DNA of 64,000 nucleotides from Mrakia gelida. Taxonomy: Eukaryota; Basidiomycota; Tremellomycetes; Cystofilobasidiales; Mrakiaceae. Under the pieces are notes generated by a model. It had not been told where the DNA came from, did no database searches, and worked only from the letters and a program-made list of their open reading frames with translations. Shown here piece by piece: positions 1 through 12,689 of this stretch (within the stretch, counting starts at the first letter, position 1; each line of letters opens with the position of its first letter). The stretch is taken from positions 1,054,001 through 1,118,000 of the forward strand of contig BRON01000015.1 in the NCBI GenBank assembly GCA_024345305.1. The letters are read 5' to 3'. The translations under genes were made by a program, and so were the position numbers.

Positions 1-420
1 AACAAAGAAACGAAGCATCCCCAACGGATACGGATTCAACCTCGTCTTCTGCGCCAACTACTTCTTTGAAAGTCTCGAGTGGGCCGCGTTCACGGTCATG
101 ACGGGGAGTTTGAGTGGTGAGTTCAGTCGACGTTCCTTTCTCGTCGCGTCCTCCTCCTTCGCTCGCTTGCGTGCCATCTACGCACCGCCCCCTTCTTGCA
201 GACGACTGGATCGATATGCTCCCTTTGTCTCGTTTCACTGATGCCTCCGCCCCCCACCCCCCCCACCCCCCCCTCCTCGTCTCTTTCAGCTGGGATCTTC
301 ACCGTCGTTGCCGTTGGGCAGATGGCCGTTTGGGCGCTCAAGAAGAAGAAGAACTACAAGAAGGAGTTTGGGAAGGAGGTGCCTAGGGGGAGGAAGGCGA
401 TTTTCCCTTACTTGCTTTAG
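1..420 (+). CDS. TSC13: Very-long-chain enoyl-CoA reductase, 3' end (partial)
   Basis: Last two exons of a gene entering from the left: 1-116 (frame starts at base 2) and 290-420, stop TAG at 418-420. The intron 117-289 has a GTGAGT donor and a TTTCAG acceptor, and splicing restores an Ala codon. The C-terminus carries family hallmarks: IPNGYGFNLVFCANYFFE, then a membrane segment around AGIFTVVAVGQMAVWAL, and the terminal block YKKEFGKEVPRGRKAIFP. This matches the steroid-5-alpha-reductase-type C-terminus of Tsc13, the ER enzyme that reduces trans-2-enoyl-CoA in the last step of each very-long-chain fatty acid elongation cycle, feeding sphingolipid synthesis. The basic KKKK stretch near the C-terminus suits ER retention. 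Only about 80 residues are visible, so the call rests on this conserved tail. Confidence 0.85.
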
Positions 421-752
421 GGTATTCGCGGGCGAGGGGAGCGAAGAGGAGGGGGGGACGCGTCGAGCGAGAGAGGACGAGAGGGGAGATGAAGAGGGAG
501 TGTCCGTTCGTTGATCTACATACGTGCTACATACATGGCTCGTATTCTTCTCGATCTACCCATCCTCGCAACCAAAACGAGAGAAGATATGATACATAGA
601 AGGAAGAAAAAAAGAGCCTGACACGTGAGATCCCAACCCCCTTCCCTCGTCTCTCTTCCCTCCCCTTCTCGCCCGGCTACTCCCCCCTCCCAACCACTTT
701 CAACTCTCAACCCAACCTCCAACGATGCTCTCAACTGCCACGCTCTGAGTGA

Positions 753-3700
753 ATGAGCGTCTTTGAGCTCCCTTTCAACGATCCTTACCACTCCATCATC
801 TACACCCAGTCATCCTCCCAGCAGCCCTCTTCAACTCAACCCTCCTCCCTCCCCATCCCCCCAACCTCCTCACCCTCACCCACCATGTCCTCCTCTCTCA
901 TCACCTCCACCCCAACCCCTATAACGCGCTTCCTGATTCTCTCCCAACCTTACGCTCGGTACGCTCGTACGGGGGTGGAGGTCCTTCTTTGGAGGCGAGG
1001 AGGAAAGGAGAGAGGGAAGGGATGGAGTTGGGCCGTCGTGTGTGCTTGGTGGGCCGTTTGTTTAGGTGGTTGGGAGGTCGTTAGGTGAGTCAGCTCAGTT
1101 CGGTCGTTGCTAAGGAGGGGAAGGGAGGGGGTCGGTTGCTAGGGAGAAGTAAAAAGAGAGGGTGGGTGGGAAGGGAGGAGGGGAGGGATGGGATGGATGG
1201 GAGGAGGGGAGATGACGTGGGGTTGAGCTCTTGAGGAAGGAGAGGAGAGCGAGAGAGGAAGAAAAGCGAGAGAGGGAGAAAGGAAGATTTTCTTCGCTCT
1301 CGCTCAGGGTTGCTTTTGAGGGAAGAGAGGAGGGCTGAGGGGGAGAGCGTAGCGGGAGCAAGGTGGAGAAGGGGAAGAGAGCGAGCTCAAGGAGGAGGAA
1401 GGGAGGAGAGGGAGGGGAGGGGAAGGGTCAGACGAGCTGCTTTCGATCAGGTTCTCGCTCGACTTGAAGCTCGTAGACTCGGACGGAGAGTGTTCGGTCT
1501 GGCTAGAAGGGGGAGGGAAGGTTTTCCCGCTCTCGAAAACGAAGACTTTCCCGGCTGTTTCTTTCGTCCCGATCCTCCTCCCTCACCTCCGACAGCTTCG
1601 CTCCATCTCATCCTCGCTGACTCCTCCCTCTTTGCCCCTCCTTCCTCCAGATTCCTACTCCCACCCCTCCTCCTCTTCCTCTACTTCCTCCCCTCCCTGC
1701 CTCTCCCACGGATCTTCCACTCCTCCTCCAGCTCCTCCCCTTCCTCACTCCCACCCATCTCCCCTCCCCGCCCTAAAAAGAAGGAAGCTCCAACAGCTCA
1801 AACCCTCCTCACTACAGTCTCGGACTTCTCGTCCATCCACTCTCTCCTCTGTCAGGCTTGGCCGGAATGGCTCGAAACACCCGATCGAAGACTGGAAGCG
1901 TTCGGGTGGAAGAGAGTCGGCAGGGGATTGGTGGGAGTTTGGATCGTTTGGGTTCTGGGTGGGTGGGTGTTGGGGTTGAGGGTGGTGAGTCGGTCTGCAT
2001 CGTTCTTGCACTCACCTTAAACGCATCAAAACGGAAGGCTAACCCACCTCGCTCCTTCGCTCGCAGATGCTCGGTCTCATCGGAACCGTTCTCCTCCTCC
2101 TCCCTTCGCCTTACTTCCGCCCACTCCTGCACGCGACTCAATCCTCCTACCTCCTCCGTCGAATCACAACCTTCGTCTCCCTCGTCGTTCTTGGACCCTC
2201 CCCTTCCTCCTCCTCTTCGCCTCGAGACGCGTCCACCAACCTCTTCGCGTGGGCGTGGAAACAGGCCAAGTCGGACGAGGAGGACGCGTCGAAGAAGGTT
2301 AACGCGTCGACCTCATCGACCACTCGAGGAAGGAGCAGCAGCATCAAGGAGGTCTTGTGGGCTGGGCTGACGGCCGCGGTGCCTAAGAAGTTGGCTGCGA
2401 CGAAGGAGGAGCGAGAGGAAGAGGAGAGGGAGGAGAGAGAGCAGGAGTGGCAGGAGGAGCCGGTTCAGTTCAGGTTCGAGGTGATGGAGAACCAGAGATG
2501 GTGGTTGGCTTTGGATTGGACGACGACGTTGGCGCCTAGTGATAGACCTGTTTGGTGAGTCGTCTTCTCATCTCTCTGTCTTCCTCGCTCTCGAGCACGC
2601 GACCACACGAGCTGACCTCCTCGTACTTCTCCTCTTTCGTTTCGTTTCGTCACTTCTTCAAGGTGCGACACCCACCTCAACCCCACCCCTCCTCCTTCGC
2701 AGTTCACCCTCCCTCCAGCATCCACCATTCTCCTCCCCGATCCTTCCTCCTCCACCCATCAAATTCAACGAACAGCCATCTGGCACTGGCTCGATCCAGA
2801 CTGGTCCATCGCTCTTCACCTTCCCAACTCACCAGGAGCAACTTCCTTCGTCCCTTCGTCGTCACCTCGAAGTCCAACCTCGTCGTCCAACAACCCTCTC
2901 CCTCCTCACAAGGATCACCACCATCACAACAACAGCAACCACCACGGTCATCACACCAGCATTTCCTCCCAACCTCTCAGCCCTTCCTCCTCCTCCACGG
3001 CGACCTCCAAACCCATGAGTCTCGGAGAACAAGCTCTCAGTAAAGGACTCGAGAGACTCAAAGCCGTCTCCCTCCAAGCGAGTTCGTCCTCGTCGTTGGC
3101 GTCCCTCACCGGAGTCGGATCGTCGTCGAACGTAAATTCCAACTCGAACGCGAACGCGAATGGAGCCGGGGGAGGCCTGACGAGTCCCAGTCGATCAAGT
3201 TCGGTAGATGCTGGTTCGAGTGCTGGGAAGACGTTGTTCGCGATGAGCCAGCCGGAGGGAGGAACGAGTGGTGCTGGGAGTGGGGCAGCGGGAGAAACGA
3301 TGATGATGGAGGTGGATGATCTGGATGCTGGGACGGATGAGAGTGGGTGGAGTTACGGAGGGAACAAGTGGGAGGGGATGGGAGCGAAGGGGGGGTTGGG
3401 GAAGGTACGTCTCCCGAATGACTCTCGCTCGACGCGTTCGATTTCGCACGCACGCACGCAAAACTGACCTTCCCCTCCTCGTCCTCTCTTATCCCTCTTG
3501 CTTTCTCGCCATCCCCCCTCCTCCTCGGTTTCGTGCCCCTTCCCCTCCTCTCGCAGTTCACCCGCCGTCGCCGCTGGACCCGACTCGCCCTTCTCACAGA
3601 ACACGTTCAACTCATCCCTCTCCCACCTCCCGTCCCTTCCCCCCCTTCCTCCATCACCCCCATCAACTCCAACCCACCCCCCATAGGTCTCCCACCTCGC

Positions 3701-3898
3701 CGATCCTCTTCGCTCTCAAGATCACCAACAAGGGAGAAGAACACTCCTTTGCCGGCGCTTCCTTCGCAGGTCCACGCCACGACGGCGGGAGCTGGAGAGA
3801 CAGCGGGAGGGGATGCGAATGGGGGAGCAGGAGGAGTGGGAGGAGCGCTGAGGATGAGGTTGAAGAAGGCTGTGGAGGGGCATGGGGAGCATTCGTGA
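753..3898 (+). CDS. Pex30/Pex23-type peroxin with Pex24p and dysferlin (DysF) domains
   Basis: Five exons in consistent phase: 753-1084, 1651-1984, 2067-2554, 2663-3404, 3557-3898 (745 aa). Introns have GTGAGT or GTACGT donors and CTGAC-type branch points; intron 1 is long (566 nt). Residues about 55-300 carry hydrophobic hairpins (AWWAVCLGGWEVV, FLLPPLLLFLYFLP, a TM pair after residue 190) typical of the Pex24p reticulon-like region. The DysF-N motif FEVMENQRWWLALDWT continues through RPVWCD across an intron to IWHWLDPDW. DysF-C follows as SGWSYGGNKW and FTRRRRWTRLALL. Low-complexity Ser/Asn/Gly linkers separate the halves. Family members shape ER domains that bud peroxisomes and lipid droplets. 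The exon 3-4 acceptor is AAG, chosen because it restores the conserved W-C-D motif. Start ATG 753 is the first in frame; the N-terminus is less certain than the rest. Confidence 0.88.
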
Positions 3899-4499
3899 GG
3901 AGGAGGGGGTGGGCGGGCGGGAGGGAGGTGGGAGGGAGGGTCGGAGGGTGAGAGCGAGGGAAGTACGAGGTCGGTTGAGGTCGAGGTCGTTCGTTCGTTC
4001 GTTCGCTTTTTTCTTGGAGATGGCAGACGAGGTTTCATGATGATGTTGACTCGACTTACTTGACCACGGGGAGAGAGGAAGGGACGGGGGGGGGGGGGGT
4101 TTGGGACGGAGAGTAAGAAAACAAAAGGAAAGGAAAGCAGAGCAGAGCGCCGGAGCGGGGGAGAGGGGAAGAACGAAAACGAGACGCGACGGACCTTCGC
4201 TTTGCTTTGCTTTGCTTTGCTCCGGCTTGGGGGGAAAGATGAGAAAAGGCTAGACTGTGAGGAGGAGTAGTAGTAGGTGAGATGTTACAGTAATCAAGCA
4301 AGAAACGAGGTGGGAGCGAGAGAAGGGGGATCAGCACAGTCGTCGTTGGGCACGTCGGTCGCGTCCTCTCCCCTCCCTCCGTCTCCTGCTTGGTCTGAAG
4401 GGATCCTCAAGCGAGACTGTGCTTGAACGAGTATAGCTACCAACGCGCAAAGCAAAGTAGTAGAGTATTTTGGACTAGAGTCTCATAGAGTGAAAGTAG
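3899..4499. other. Intergenic, no gene seen
   Basis: Downstream of the Pex30-type gene. Purine-rich, with a run of about 14 G around 4087 and a GCTTT pentamer repeat around 4198-4220. No ORF with coding character on either strand. Confidence 0.5.
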
Positions 4500-7400
4500 G
4501 AATTGCACTTTGAGCAAGAGGAGGGAGGGGATCAGTCCAGGGAAAGAGGAGGAAAGCTTGATTTCGAGAGAATGAACGGACGTAGAGACGCGTTTGAACG
4601 TGTTCTAGGCCTTTTGTTGGCCCTTATATCCGGGAGAAAAGCGAAAATGCGCTCGAACGAGAAGGGGAAGGGCGAGGGAAGTGAGGAAGGGGCGCACTCT
4701 CGCGACGCGACGCGACGACGAACCTCACTTCAGAATTTCTGCCTCTTTTTCGGGTTTCTTCATTTACCAGCGACAGTAAGTCAAACATTTTTCAAGGATA
4801 TGGACTCGAAAATCTATCGGTTACGTGACCCTCTTTCTCGCTTTTCCCTCGAACGAAGGAGCGATTTCGAGTTGACTCTGAACGGCCATCATCTCCTTTG
4901 CTCTCCCTCGCCTTCCCTTCCTTTCCCTCCCTTTCGATTCCCTCCCCAACTTGCATCTTGAGAGGATGCGCGAGCAACGATATAGACAGACAAGGTGAGT
5001 GGATGGATGGAACGACGGGCGACGAAAAGAGGGAGGAGGGAGGGAGTTGAGCTCGAGCTGACGTCAACCTTTGTCTTTCTTCTTCTTCCCCTTCAATTTC
5101 CGGTTCTCCTCGATACGAGCAGCACGGATACTCGTTTCGCTTTGGTGGTGCTCTGGTTTTGGGTTGGGAGTGGAAGCTGTGAGTGGATGGATGGGAGGAA
5201 AGAGGCGAGCGAGGAGGGAGGAGAGGTTGTGGAGCGAGCTCGAGCTGACCTCTCGTTCTTGTTCTCGTTCGTTTGTGTACAGACTTCAACAGATCAACTC
5301 AGCTGCATCGTCGCGACCTCTGCGCTCCTTGTTCTCTGGAACTATGGATCTCACTCGCTCTCTCCTCTCTTCCTCTTGCTCGTTCACCATCGACTCTTGT
5401 TCCATCGACTTTCCTTCCACTCTCCTCGGACGCTCAGCTTTCTAAGCCCGTGTCTCTGGACAGGATGAGAAGCTGGGCTTATCCTGGAACGATCGTCGGA
5501 GTGGATTTCATTCTCCTTCGCTAGAGCAAAGTGCACGGTCGAGCTCGACGGGGTGAGGTCACTTCCCTCTCTTTCTCTTTCCCTTTCTCCTCAATTCCCT
5601 CTTTCCCTTCTCTCCTCTCCTCTTTCCCTCTTCTCCTCCCCACCCTCAGCTTCGCCATCCTCCCGCGAGAAGGGATACGAACGACAAGGGGTCGGACGGC
5701 CTTTCTACGTCCTCTCTCTCGTCAACCCGTTCCTCTGTCTCGCGCGTCGATGTCCCGTCAGCTCGACCAGCTTCTCTCTCCCAAGGCCTTTCTCGCTCGC
5801 TGTCTCCCCTCGTTCATTCAGCGTGTCAGGAGAGAACCTCAATGACGCTAGTAATGAATCGTAGGTGCCCGAGCGAGATCAATCTTCGCGAATGAAGTGA
5901 AGCGCTTTCAGCGACGCGTCACTCACCTTCTTCTCGCCCTCCCTTTCTCCCTTCTTCCCTTCTTCAATCTCTTTCCACCCCTCTCCCTTAATTTCATTTC
6001 ATCCTCTCCTCCTTTCCCTTCTTCCTTTTCTCTCCTCCTCTCTATGTCTCTCCTCTCTTCATCGCGCGTCGTCGTCGTCGTTCCCTTTGACCCTTCCTCC
6101 ACCGACGCGTTGACGGCCGATTCCATCGCTTCGCCGGAGCTCTGCTCTTGAGCAGAGCCATGGCATTTAGCCGGATGTCGGAGTTTGAGTGGAGGTTGTA
6201 CTAGAGAAGAGTAGCGGGGCTGAGCGTAGATTGTTGCTGCTTGACAAGACGCGTCGAGACGTCACCCCTCCCTTTTTCTCTTCTCTTTTTCTCTCCTCGC
6301 TCCCTTCCTTTTGGTATCGCTTTTCGAGACATCAGGTTACTCCTCTCCCGTCTTTGACATCTTTTTTCTCTCTTCCTTCTTCTCCCTTCCTTGCTTTCCG
6401 TCGTCGCGTCGCGTCGTTCCATCACCTCTCAACTCTTCGTCCCCGAGGCTTCTGGAAGTCACATATATTCCGCCAGAAGTCGTCTCCAGTCGGATTGTGT
6501 GGGAATCTCCACAGCTGCGGAGACATTGAGTTGGCAAGGAGGGCGAAAGGACAAGGGAGAGGAGAACGAGCGGGAATGCGAAGAGGAGGGTTGAGACGCG
6601 ACGCCTTTTCACCGCCCGTCTCTGATCTCAAGCTTTGCTCTTGCTCGCACCTGCTATAGGTTGAGCATCACTCTAGTTAGCGGCTCGATCGCTTTTCTTC
6701 TCTGCTCTGATCTTGCTCTCCGCTCTCTTCTTTGCTGTCCGAACGAGACGCGTCGCGTCGTCGAGTTGTACGTTCTGCTCTTCTCTTCCATCTCTTCACC
6801 TCCCAACTCCCTCGGACCCCACGTCGTAGGAAGAAAGCCACCAGTGGAATTCCAAATTTTAGGCGTGGCATTCAAAGTGAGTACCGGCTGTGGTTTGAAG
6901 ACGAGCAATCCTCTTCCTCACAATCTCACCCTTAATCTATCTTCTCGAGCAGCGGACTCAGAAACCTACCGATTACGTAACCCCCCTCCGCTCTCCCCCC
7001 TCCTTTCACCCGCCCCACTCCTCGATTTCGACTTGAACTCAAACGGCCATCGTCTCCTCCTTCCCCCCTTTCCTTCCTCCCCACCACTTCATTCTCTCTA
7101 GGACGCTCATACGACTGCGGATCGTCGCTGTATATACTCAAAGTGAGTAGATCCCTCGAAACGAACGAAGTACCGAACGAACGAACAGGAGGGAAGGAAG
7201 GGAGGGAAGAGTTGAGCTCGAGCCGACGTCGACCTCTCTTTCTTCTCGTTTCGCTTTCTTTCGACCAGCGTCTTCTTGATAACAACACCATGGCCGCTTA
7301 TATCGCTACTCATGGTGCTGCAGGTTGGGTTTGGGGTTGAGGCTGTGAGTGGATGGATGGAATGAACGAACAACGAGGGAGGGGAGGAGGGAGGGTTGTG

Positions 7401-10400
7401 GAACGAGCGAACGATGGAGCTGACGTCTTTCTCGTTCGCTCGTTTGTTTGTGTACAGCGCTCGCGACCTCAGCACGTCTATCAACGGGTCGCTAGCCCTG
7501 GAACTATGATGGATCTCACTCGCTGGGGGGACGTCGTTCGCTCTCCTCTCCTTCGTCTCTCGCTCGGCCTCGCCCGACGTCGCTCCACGACTTCCCTTCC
7601 ATCTACCTCGGACTCTCAGCTCCTCTCAATTCGCATAGAGAGGAACCGAAGTTGAGCTTTCGTCGGAGACTGAAAGGATCGCTGGAGTGGGAGGCTCGGT
7701 CGTTCGGCCGAGGGAAGACAGGACGGCCCTCACGAGTCGATGTCAGTTCCCCGTCGACGTTCGTCCGCTTTCCCTCATTTCTCTCCTTCTTTTCTCCTTC
7801 TCCCTCTTTCTTCCCTCTCGAGCTTCATCGTCACTGTCATCACGCGAGGCGGATGAGAAGAAGAGAAGTCGGATGCTTCCTCTACGTCCGTCTTTCCTCT
7901 TCTCCCTCAATCTCGAGCGTCGGCGTCAGCTCAACGAGCTTCTCTCTGTTGAGACTTTTATCGCTCGCGTTCGTTCCCCGTTCATCCAGCGTCGCTCCGT
8001 AGAGGATATCGGATGAGATCGGTGTCGATTGCGAGCGATGTCCGTCTGGAGAGGAGCAAAAAAAGGGGAGTGCTTCAAGCGACGCGTCACACACCTCCCC
8101 TTCTTCCCTCTCTCTCTCGTCTATTGTCTTCCTTTTTCTCTGATCTTTCTCTTCCTGCCGTTCAAGGGTTACTAACCCTCATCCTCTTCTCTCTCCTTCC
8201 CTTTTCTCTCCCCCTCCTTCCTTCTCTCTCTTCTTCATCGCTGTACTTTTTCAGCTCTTCCAGCTCTTCGTCCACCGATGCGTCGACCTTTCATACATCA
8301 CCCAACACCCATCACCCTTTCGCGTCTTTGGATGGGGAGAGCGGAACCTCTGTGGTGGAGGTGGGACTTGGGCAGCGGGAGCGGATGAGGGGTTTGAGGT
8401 GTCAAGCTTGAACATGGTGAGACCAGACGCGACGGCACCCGCTTTCCCTTCTTTCATCTCTCTTTTTTTTCTCTTTCTACCGTCCATCTTCTCTCCAAAT
8501 ACCCTTCGGCAATTTGTTCCTGTCTTTTCATCTCCCCAGCATTTGTCGCTTCTCCCTCTTCTCTCTTCCCCGTTTCCCTCCCTTTGTCGCGTCGTGTCGT
8601 CCCATTTCATGCCCGACTCTTCGTCCCCCTAGCTCCTCGACTTCACATCCATACCGTCAGGAGTCATATCCGGATCGGGGCGTATGAGGAGTTGAGGCTA
8701 TGGCGAGACGTTCAGTTGGTATAAAGGGCGAAGACACGAGGGACATCGAAAACGAGGAAGAAAGCTGGACAGAGGGTTGAGACGGGACGCGTCTTCAAAG
8801 CTCAGCCCTTCCTTCGAAACCTTCCCCTTTCATCCCACTCCCCATCATGCCTCTGATGACTCTCTGAATCTCTCTCTGGCGTGCTCCGATCAAAGCTCTC
8901 ACTTTCGCATCTCAAATTGAGGAAGCGAGAGCGAACGGATGAGCTGCTCCTGATATTGAGCGCAGACATTTGTGTTTGTCTTCCCCTTCCCTATACTTCG
9001 TTCTTTCGCACATTACTTTCATCTGCAACTGTCTCCCTCTGGGCAGACGGTTTCGTCCGCTCTCACGCTCAACCGGTCTTGCTGAGATGCTGAGAGGAGG
9101 GAGAGCGAGCGAGACGCGTCGTTCAGAGGTTGGACGTGTCGGGTTGGCATCTTCCATCTTTTCTTCTTGCTCTTCCTTCGTTTTTGAGAGCCAGTACTAA
9201 CTTCGTCTAGTTTATCCGACGCCTGTAGCTCTCAGGCCTTGTCTGACCGTAAGATGGAGTCAGCGAGCGACTGGAGGGAGGACGATCAGAGGTCGAGTCG
9301 CGACGCGTCGACTTCTTTTCATTTATCTCTTCTTATCTGGGGGCAACACGCCGCCTCTTTCCGAGCCATCAGTACTTTCCTCTAGTTCGGTGTTGGCGAG
9401 CCGCTCTCACTATCATCTGCATTCTCTAAGGGAGTTCCCTGATAGTGGGGAGCGGCTCGACGCGTGGGCTTTAGGGGTTGAGCTTCGCTTCAAGGCCGCT
9501 CTCTCCAAGAGACATATCATCTTGGTTGCCTTCTGACTTACTCAGTATAGTCCCTCTATCTCCTGTAAGATTGGAAGTAGAGAGTCGGTATAGCCTGAGC
9601 TTGACTGATTCTCGCCGTCTTGACTCAGGAGTTGACGCGTCATTGTCTTTCCTTTGTTTCCCCCGCTCTCTCCTCCCATCTCCATGAGTCATCTCGCCTC
9701 AAACGGGATCATTGTCGCTTGGTCTCTCCTGGCATTCCTCTTGAGATGGCTTATCAATCTCCATTCAGAGACGGGTTAAGCCGTCAACGAGAAGACGCGT
9801 CCAGAAGTTGCCTTGGTTTGGCTTCGCTCGCCTTGCCCACGCTTCATTCGAAGGGAGTCACATCTTCTGAGACGAGAACCAGATGGTGAGGGTCAGCGCA
9901 GGGCACGGTTGGCTATGTTTTGACCCAACACTTAGGTTTGCTCAGAAGTCTCTCTCTCTCTTTTTTTTCTTTCACCCTGACTCTCTCCGTCAAACTCCCT
10001 CCATCTCTCCTTCTCTTCTCTCCCTTTTCTCCTTCTTCTTCTCTGTCTCTTTTAGTCTTCCTTCTGTCGTCTATCTCCCTCGTTGCTGCCGTTCTCTTCA
10101 ACCCTTTCTCCACCGACGCGTCAGCTCTTGATTCATTGCCGCCTAAGTTCCGCTATCCAGTGGGACCTTGCGCTCTGAATGAGACTCCACGAGGTCGGTG
10201 GAGGTCGGACCCGAAGACGATAGCGTGGGAGAAGCGGAGGGGTCGTTGAGAGAGGCTGAACGCGTTGCTACGTAACTCACTTCATCTCCTTCATCTCGTC
10301 CTCTCTTTCCACCGTTCTTCCTTCTCCCCCAACGACTCTCATGCATTCTTCTCGTTCGGTGTTTTCCTGTTCCCTCTGTTCCCCTCTATTCGTCTTCGTG

Positions 10401-11320
10401 CTTCCTTGATTCCCTCCCCTCGTCGCCGTCACGTTCTTCCATCTCCCTGCAACTCTTTGTCCCCCATCTGCTCAATTTCACATCCATTCCATCAGAGGGC
10501 CGTTCCTGATCGGTTTGGTTGGAGGTTTGGCGGAAACATGAGGCTGGAATGAAGGGCTAGGGTTAGAATGATGAGGGAGAACGAGATGAGACGCGTCGAC
10601 TTCCTTATTCCTCTCTCTTCACTCTTCCTCACCTGTTGCACACTGTATCATCGCACGTCAATCTTCGGAGGCGAGGACTCATTTCGTCATCTTCGTTTCT
10701 TTCTATCTCCTTCGCTCTTGCCCTGTTCTTTTCGCAAGTCAAGACGCGTCGCGTGTCAAACCGGCTTTGCGCTCCTCTACAACCCTTGATCCCATTTTGT
10801 CTTTGCTGACCACCAGAACTGGGCTACCGAGGTCGCCCAAGCCTAATTCGGTGGTCGCTAGTAGAACAACTGGGATCTCGGGTTGCAGAGAACCTGCTCT
10901 CTTGTCCGATCCGAATGGGAGCGTTGAGTCTCCATCGTCTTCCGTTACCTCTTTCGCTTTCGACCTCTATCACCCTGACCTTCTTCTCTCTTCTGATGGT
11001 TGCTGATGGGTCTGTCTCTCTCTCTCCTTCTCTCCTTGGAGGAGGCGAGAGCGACGAATCGGCAGCTCCAAAGGTCGAGTGCCGCGTCTCAATTTGGCCA
11101 CCTTTCTTCAGCCCCCTTCGTTGCAATTTCTGTCAAGTCTTTACGGTGTCCCGAGTTCCTCTGGACTCAGACGATCCCTTCGCTCTCATTTGAGCCGCCG
11201 TCGCCTCCAAGCGGCGGTAGAACGAAGGAGAGAGCGGGAGAGACGCGTCGCTCAGAGTTCGCGCGCAAGGATTTTTCCTTGTTCTCCTTCTCTTTTCGTT
11301 CTTCCTTATTAGATCAAAAC
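4500..11320 (+). repeat. Diverged tandem array of about 2.1 kb units with intron-like signals
   Basis: Blocks recur in the same order at about 2.1-2.2 kb offsets. Examples: 'atctatcggttacgtgac' (about 4811) with 'acctaccgattacgtaac' (about 6964); 'gttgagctcgag..gacgtc' at 5046 and 7209; 'ggatctcactcgc' at 5346 and 7511; 'gcgacgcgtca' at 5913 and 8080; 'caccgacgcgt' at 6100, 8274 and 10109; and a block beginning TCTTCGTCCCC or TCTTTGTCCCC, followed by CACAT..CCATCAG-like sequence, at about 6437, 8620 and 10455. The last step is about 1.84 kb. Both best-preserved copies keep matching GTGAGTGGATGG donors, GAGCTGAC branch points and TTTGTGTACAG acceptors near 4994-5282 and 7142-7457. Reading frames are not conserved between copies. 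I infer duplicated relics of a spliced transcription unit, coding or noncoding. Confidence 0.6.
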
Positions 11321-11429
11321 TTCGAGGTCCAAACAGACACCGCCAGAAATTGCGTCCCTTTGAGTCCTTCTACGATCGCAGCTTCTTTTCTCGATAATTC
11401 TACCTCGTACCGCTCTCCCAAACCACCAG

Positions 11430-11740
11430 ATCCTCAATCGACCACATCTCATTCAATCAACCACATCCAAACCCACCACGTCCCGACCGACCACATCTTT
11501 TAAGGTCATCTGGAGAGGGCAGAGCAGGTTTGGCGAAAGCGTACGGTATCTACAGGGACCGCTAGATTGGCCTGAGATGTATAGAAGGATGTCTTTGCAG
11601 TGCACTGTCCTAGACGACCACATCTCCAAATGACCACATCCTCGGACGACCACATCCTTAAACGACCAGATCTCAGGTGACTACATTCTCCAAACCGTCA
11701 CATCTCAAACAATCACAGCCCAAACCACCACATCTTAATC
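11430..11740 (+). repeat. Short degenerate repeats, consensus GACCACATCTCNAA
   Basis: Near-copies of (A/G)ACCACATC occur at about 11440, 11459, 11488, 11617, 11632 and 11648, with weaker ones to 11730, spaced roughly 13-20 bases in two blocks. Two more lie at about 12223-12245. The copies differ in the spacer and drift at one or two positions. They look like clustered protein-binding sites or a decayed minisatellite. No function can be assigned. Confidence 0.6.
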
Positions 11741-11764
11741 TTCCTTCCTTGTTTGGGAGCAGTG

Positions 11765-12685
11765 GCGAGAAGGCTTTCCAAAAGTGGCGAGTCGAGAACA
11801 ACGGCAGTTTCGACATGACATCTTGACGTTCTTCCGATGCTTGCTGCAAACTGCCTTCATTCGTCTCGAGGCCATTCTAAGAGCTAAAGACCTGACGAAG
11901 GTGAACACAGGAGAGACCCCTTTCCAAAAGTGGTGAATTGCGGGTGCTTTCCAAATTTGGCGAGCTCACGACGACGACGCGTTCTAGGCCTAATCTGTCG
12001 CTGCGTCCTTCCAGCAGTCTGCTGCCATGTCCTCGATGGAGGCAAGGTTTTCCAAAAGTGGTGAGTTGAAACGCTCGCCAAAGTTGGCGATTCGAACTAA
12101 ACGACGTGCTGAGAGTTTGATTCCTCTCCGAGTACTTGCAATCCATCCCCAATCGCGTTGAACATCGTAGAGAGCTCAGAAGAGTACCCGGAGACCGAAA
12201 GAAGTGAGCTTTTCCTCAGACGACCACATCTCAATCAACCAGATTCCAACTGCCACGTATTCTCATCGGAGCACGCGGAGAGGACACTGGAGCTCAGGGA
12301 GACAGTCCCCTGTTCAAAAATGGCAAATCTCTCTGACTCCCTCCCTTTTCCAAAACTGGCGCATCGACCAGCGAGGGATTCTTTTTCTCTCAAACCTCAC
12401 TCCGACTCCATTCCCTCTTGTAAGCTTTGAGCAGGCATGACCGTAGCCCTCAAATCGTCTAGGGAGGCCGCTTTCCAAAAGTGGTGAAACGCTGGCTGGT
12501 TTTCCAAAACTGGCAAGTCGTGGACAATGACGGTGTGAGGGCTCGTTCTTGTTCCGGGTGCCTTCGAAATCCTTTCTTTAGCACGTTGAGGGTTGCAGAG
12601 AGGTGAGAAGAATGCTCGGAAAGCGAAGGGAGCAAGCTTTCCAAAAGGGGGAAGGAAGGCTCTCCAAAAGTGGCGCGTCATGCAA
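11765..12685 (+). repeat. Short degenerate repeats, consensus TTTCCAAAAGTGGCGA
   Basis: About ten near-copies of TTTCCAAAAGTGG(C/T)GA lie in the same orientation at about 11776, 11930, 11950, 12049, 12075, 12311, 12347, 12472, 12501, 12640 and 12662. Several are paired 20-30 bases apart. Spacers are unrelated, so this is not a simple tandem repeat. The region between copies has no convincing ORF. Confidence 0.65.
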
Positions 12686-12689
12686 GTCG

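Noticed and set aside
4500..11320. Dozens of 60-170 aa frames as real proteins
   Set aside because: They are Ser/Leu/Pro- or Arg/Glu-rich frames from pyrimidine tracts, open on both strands, not conserved between the repeat copies and without domains.
11430..12685. CRISPR-like array
   Set aside because: Repeats are degenerate, spacing irregular, and the genome is fungal.
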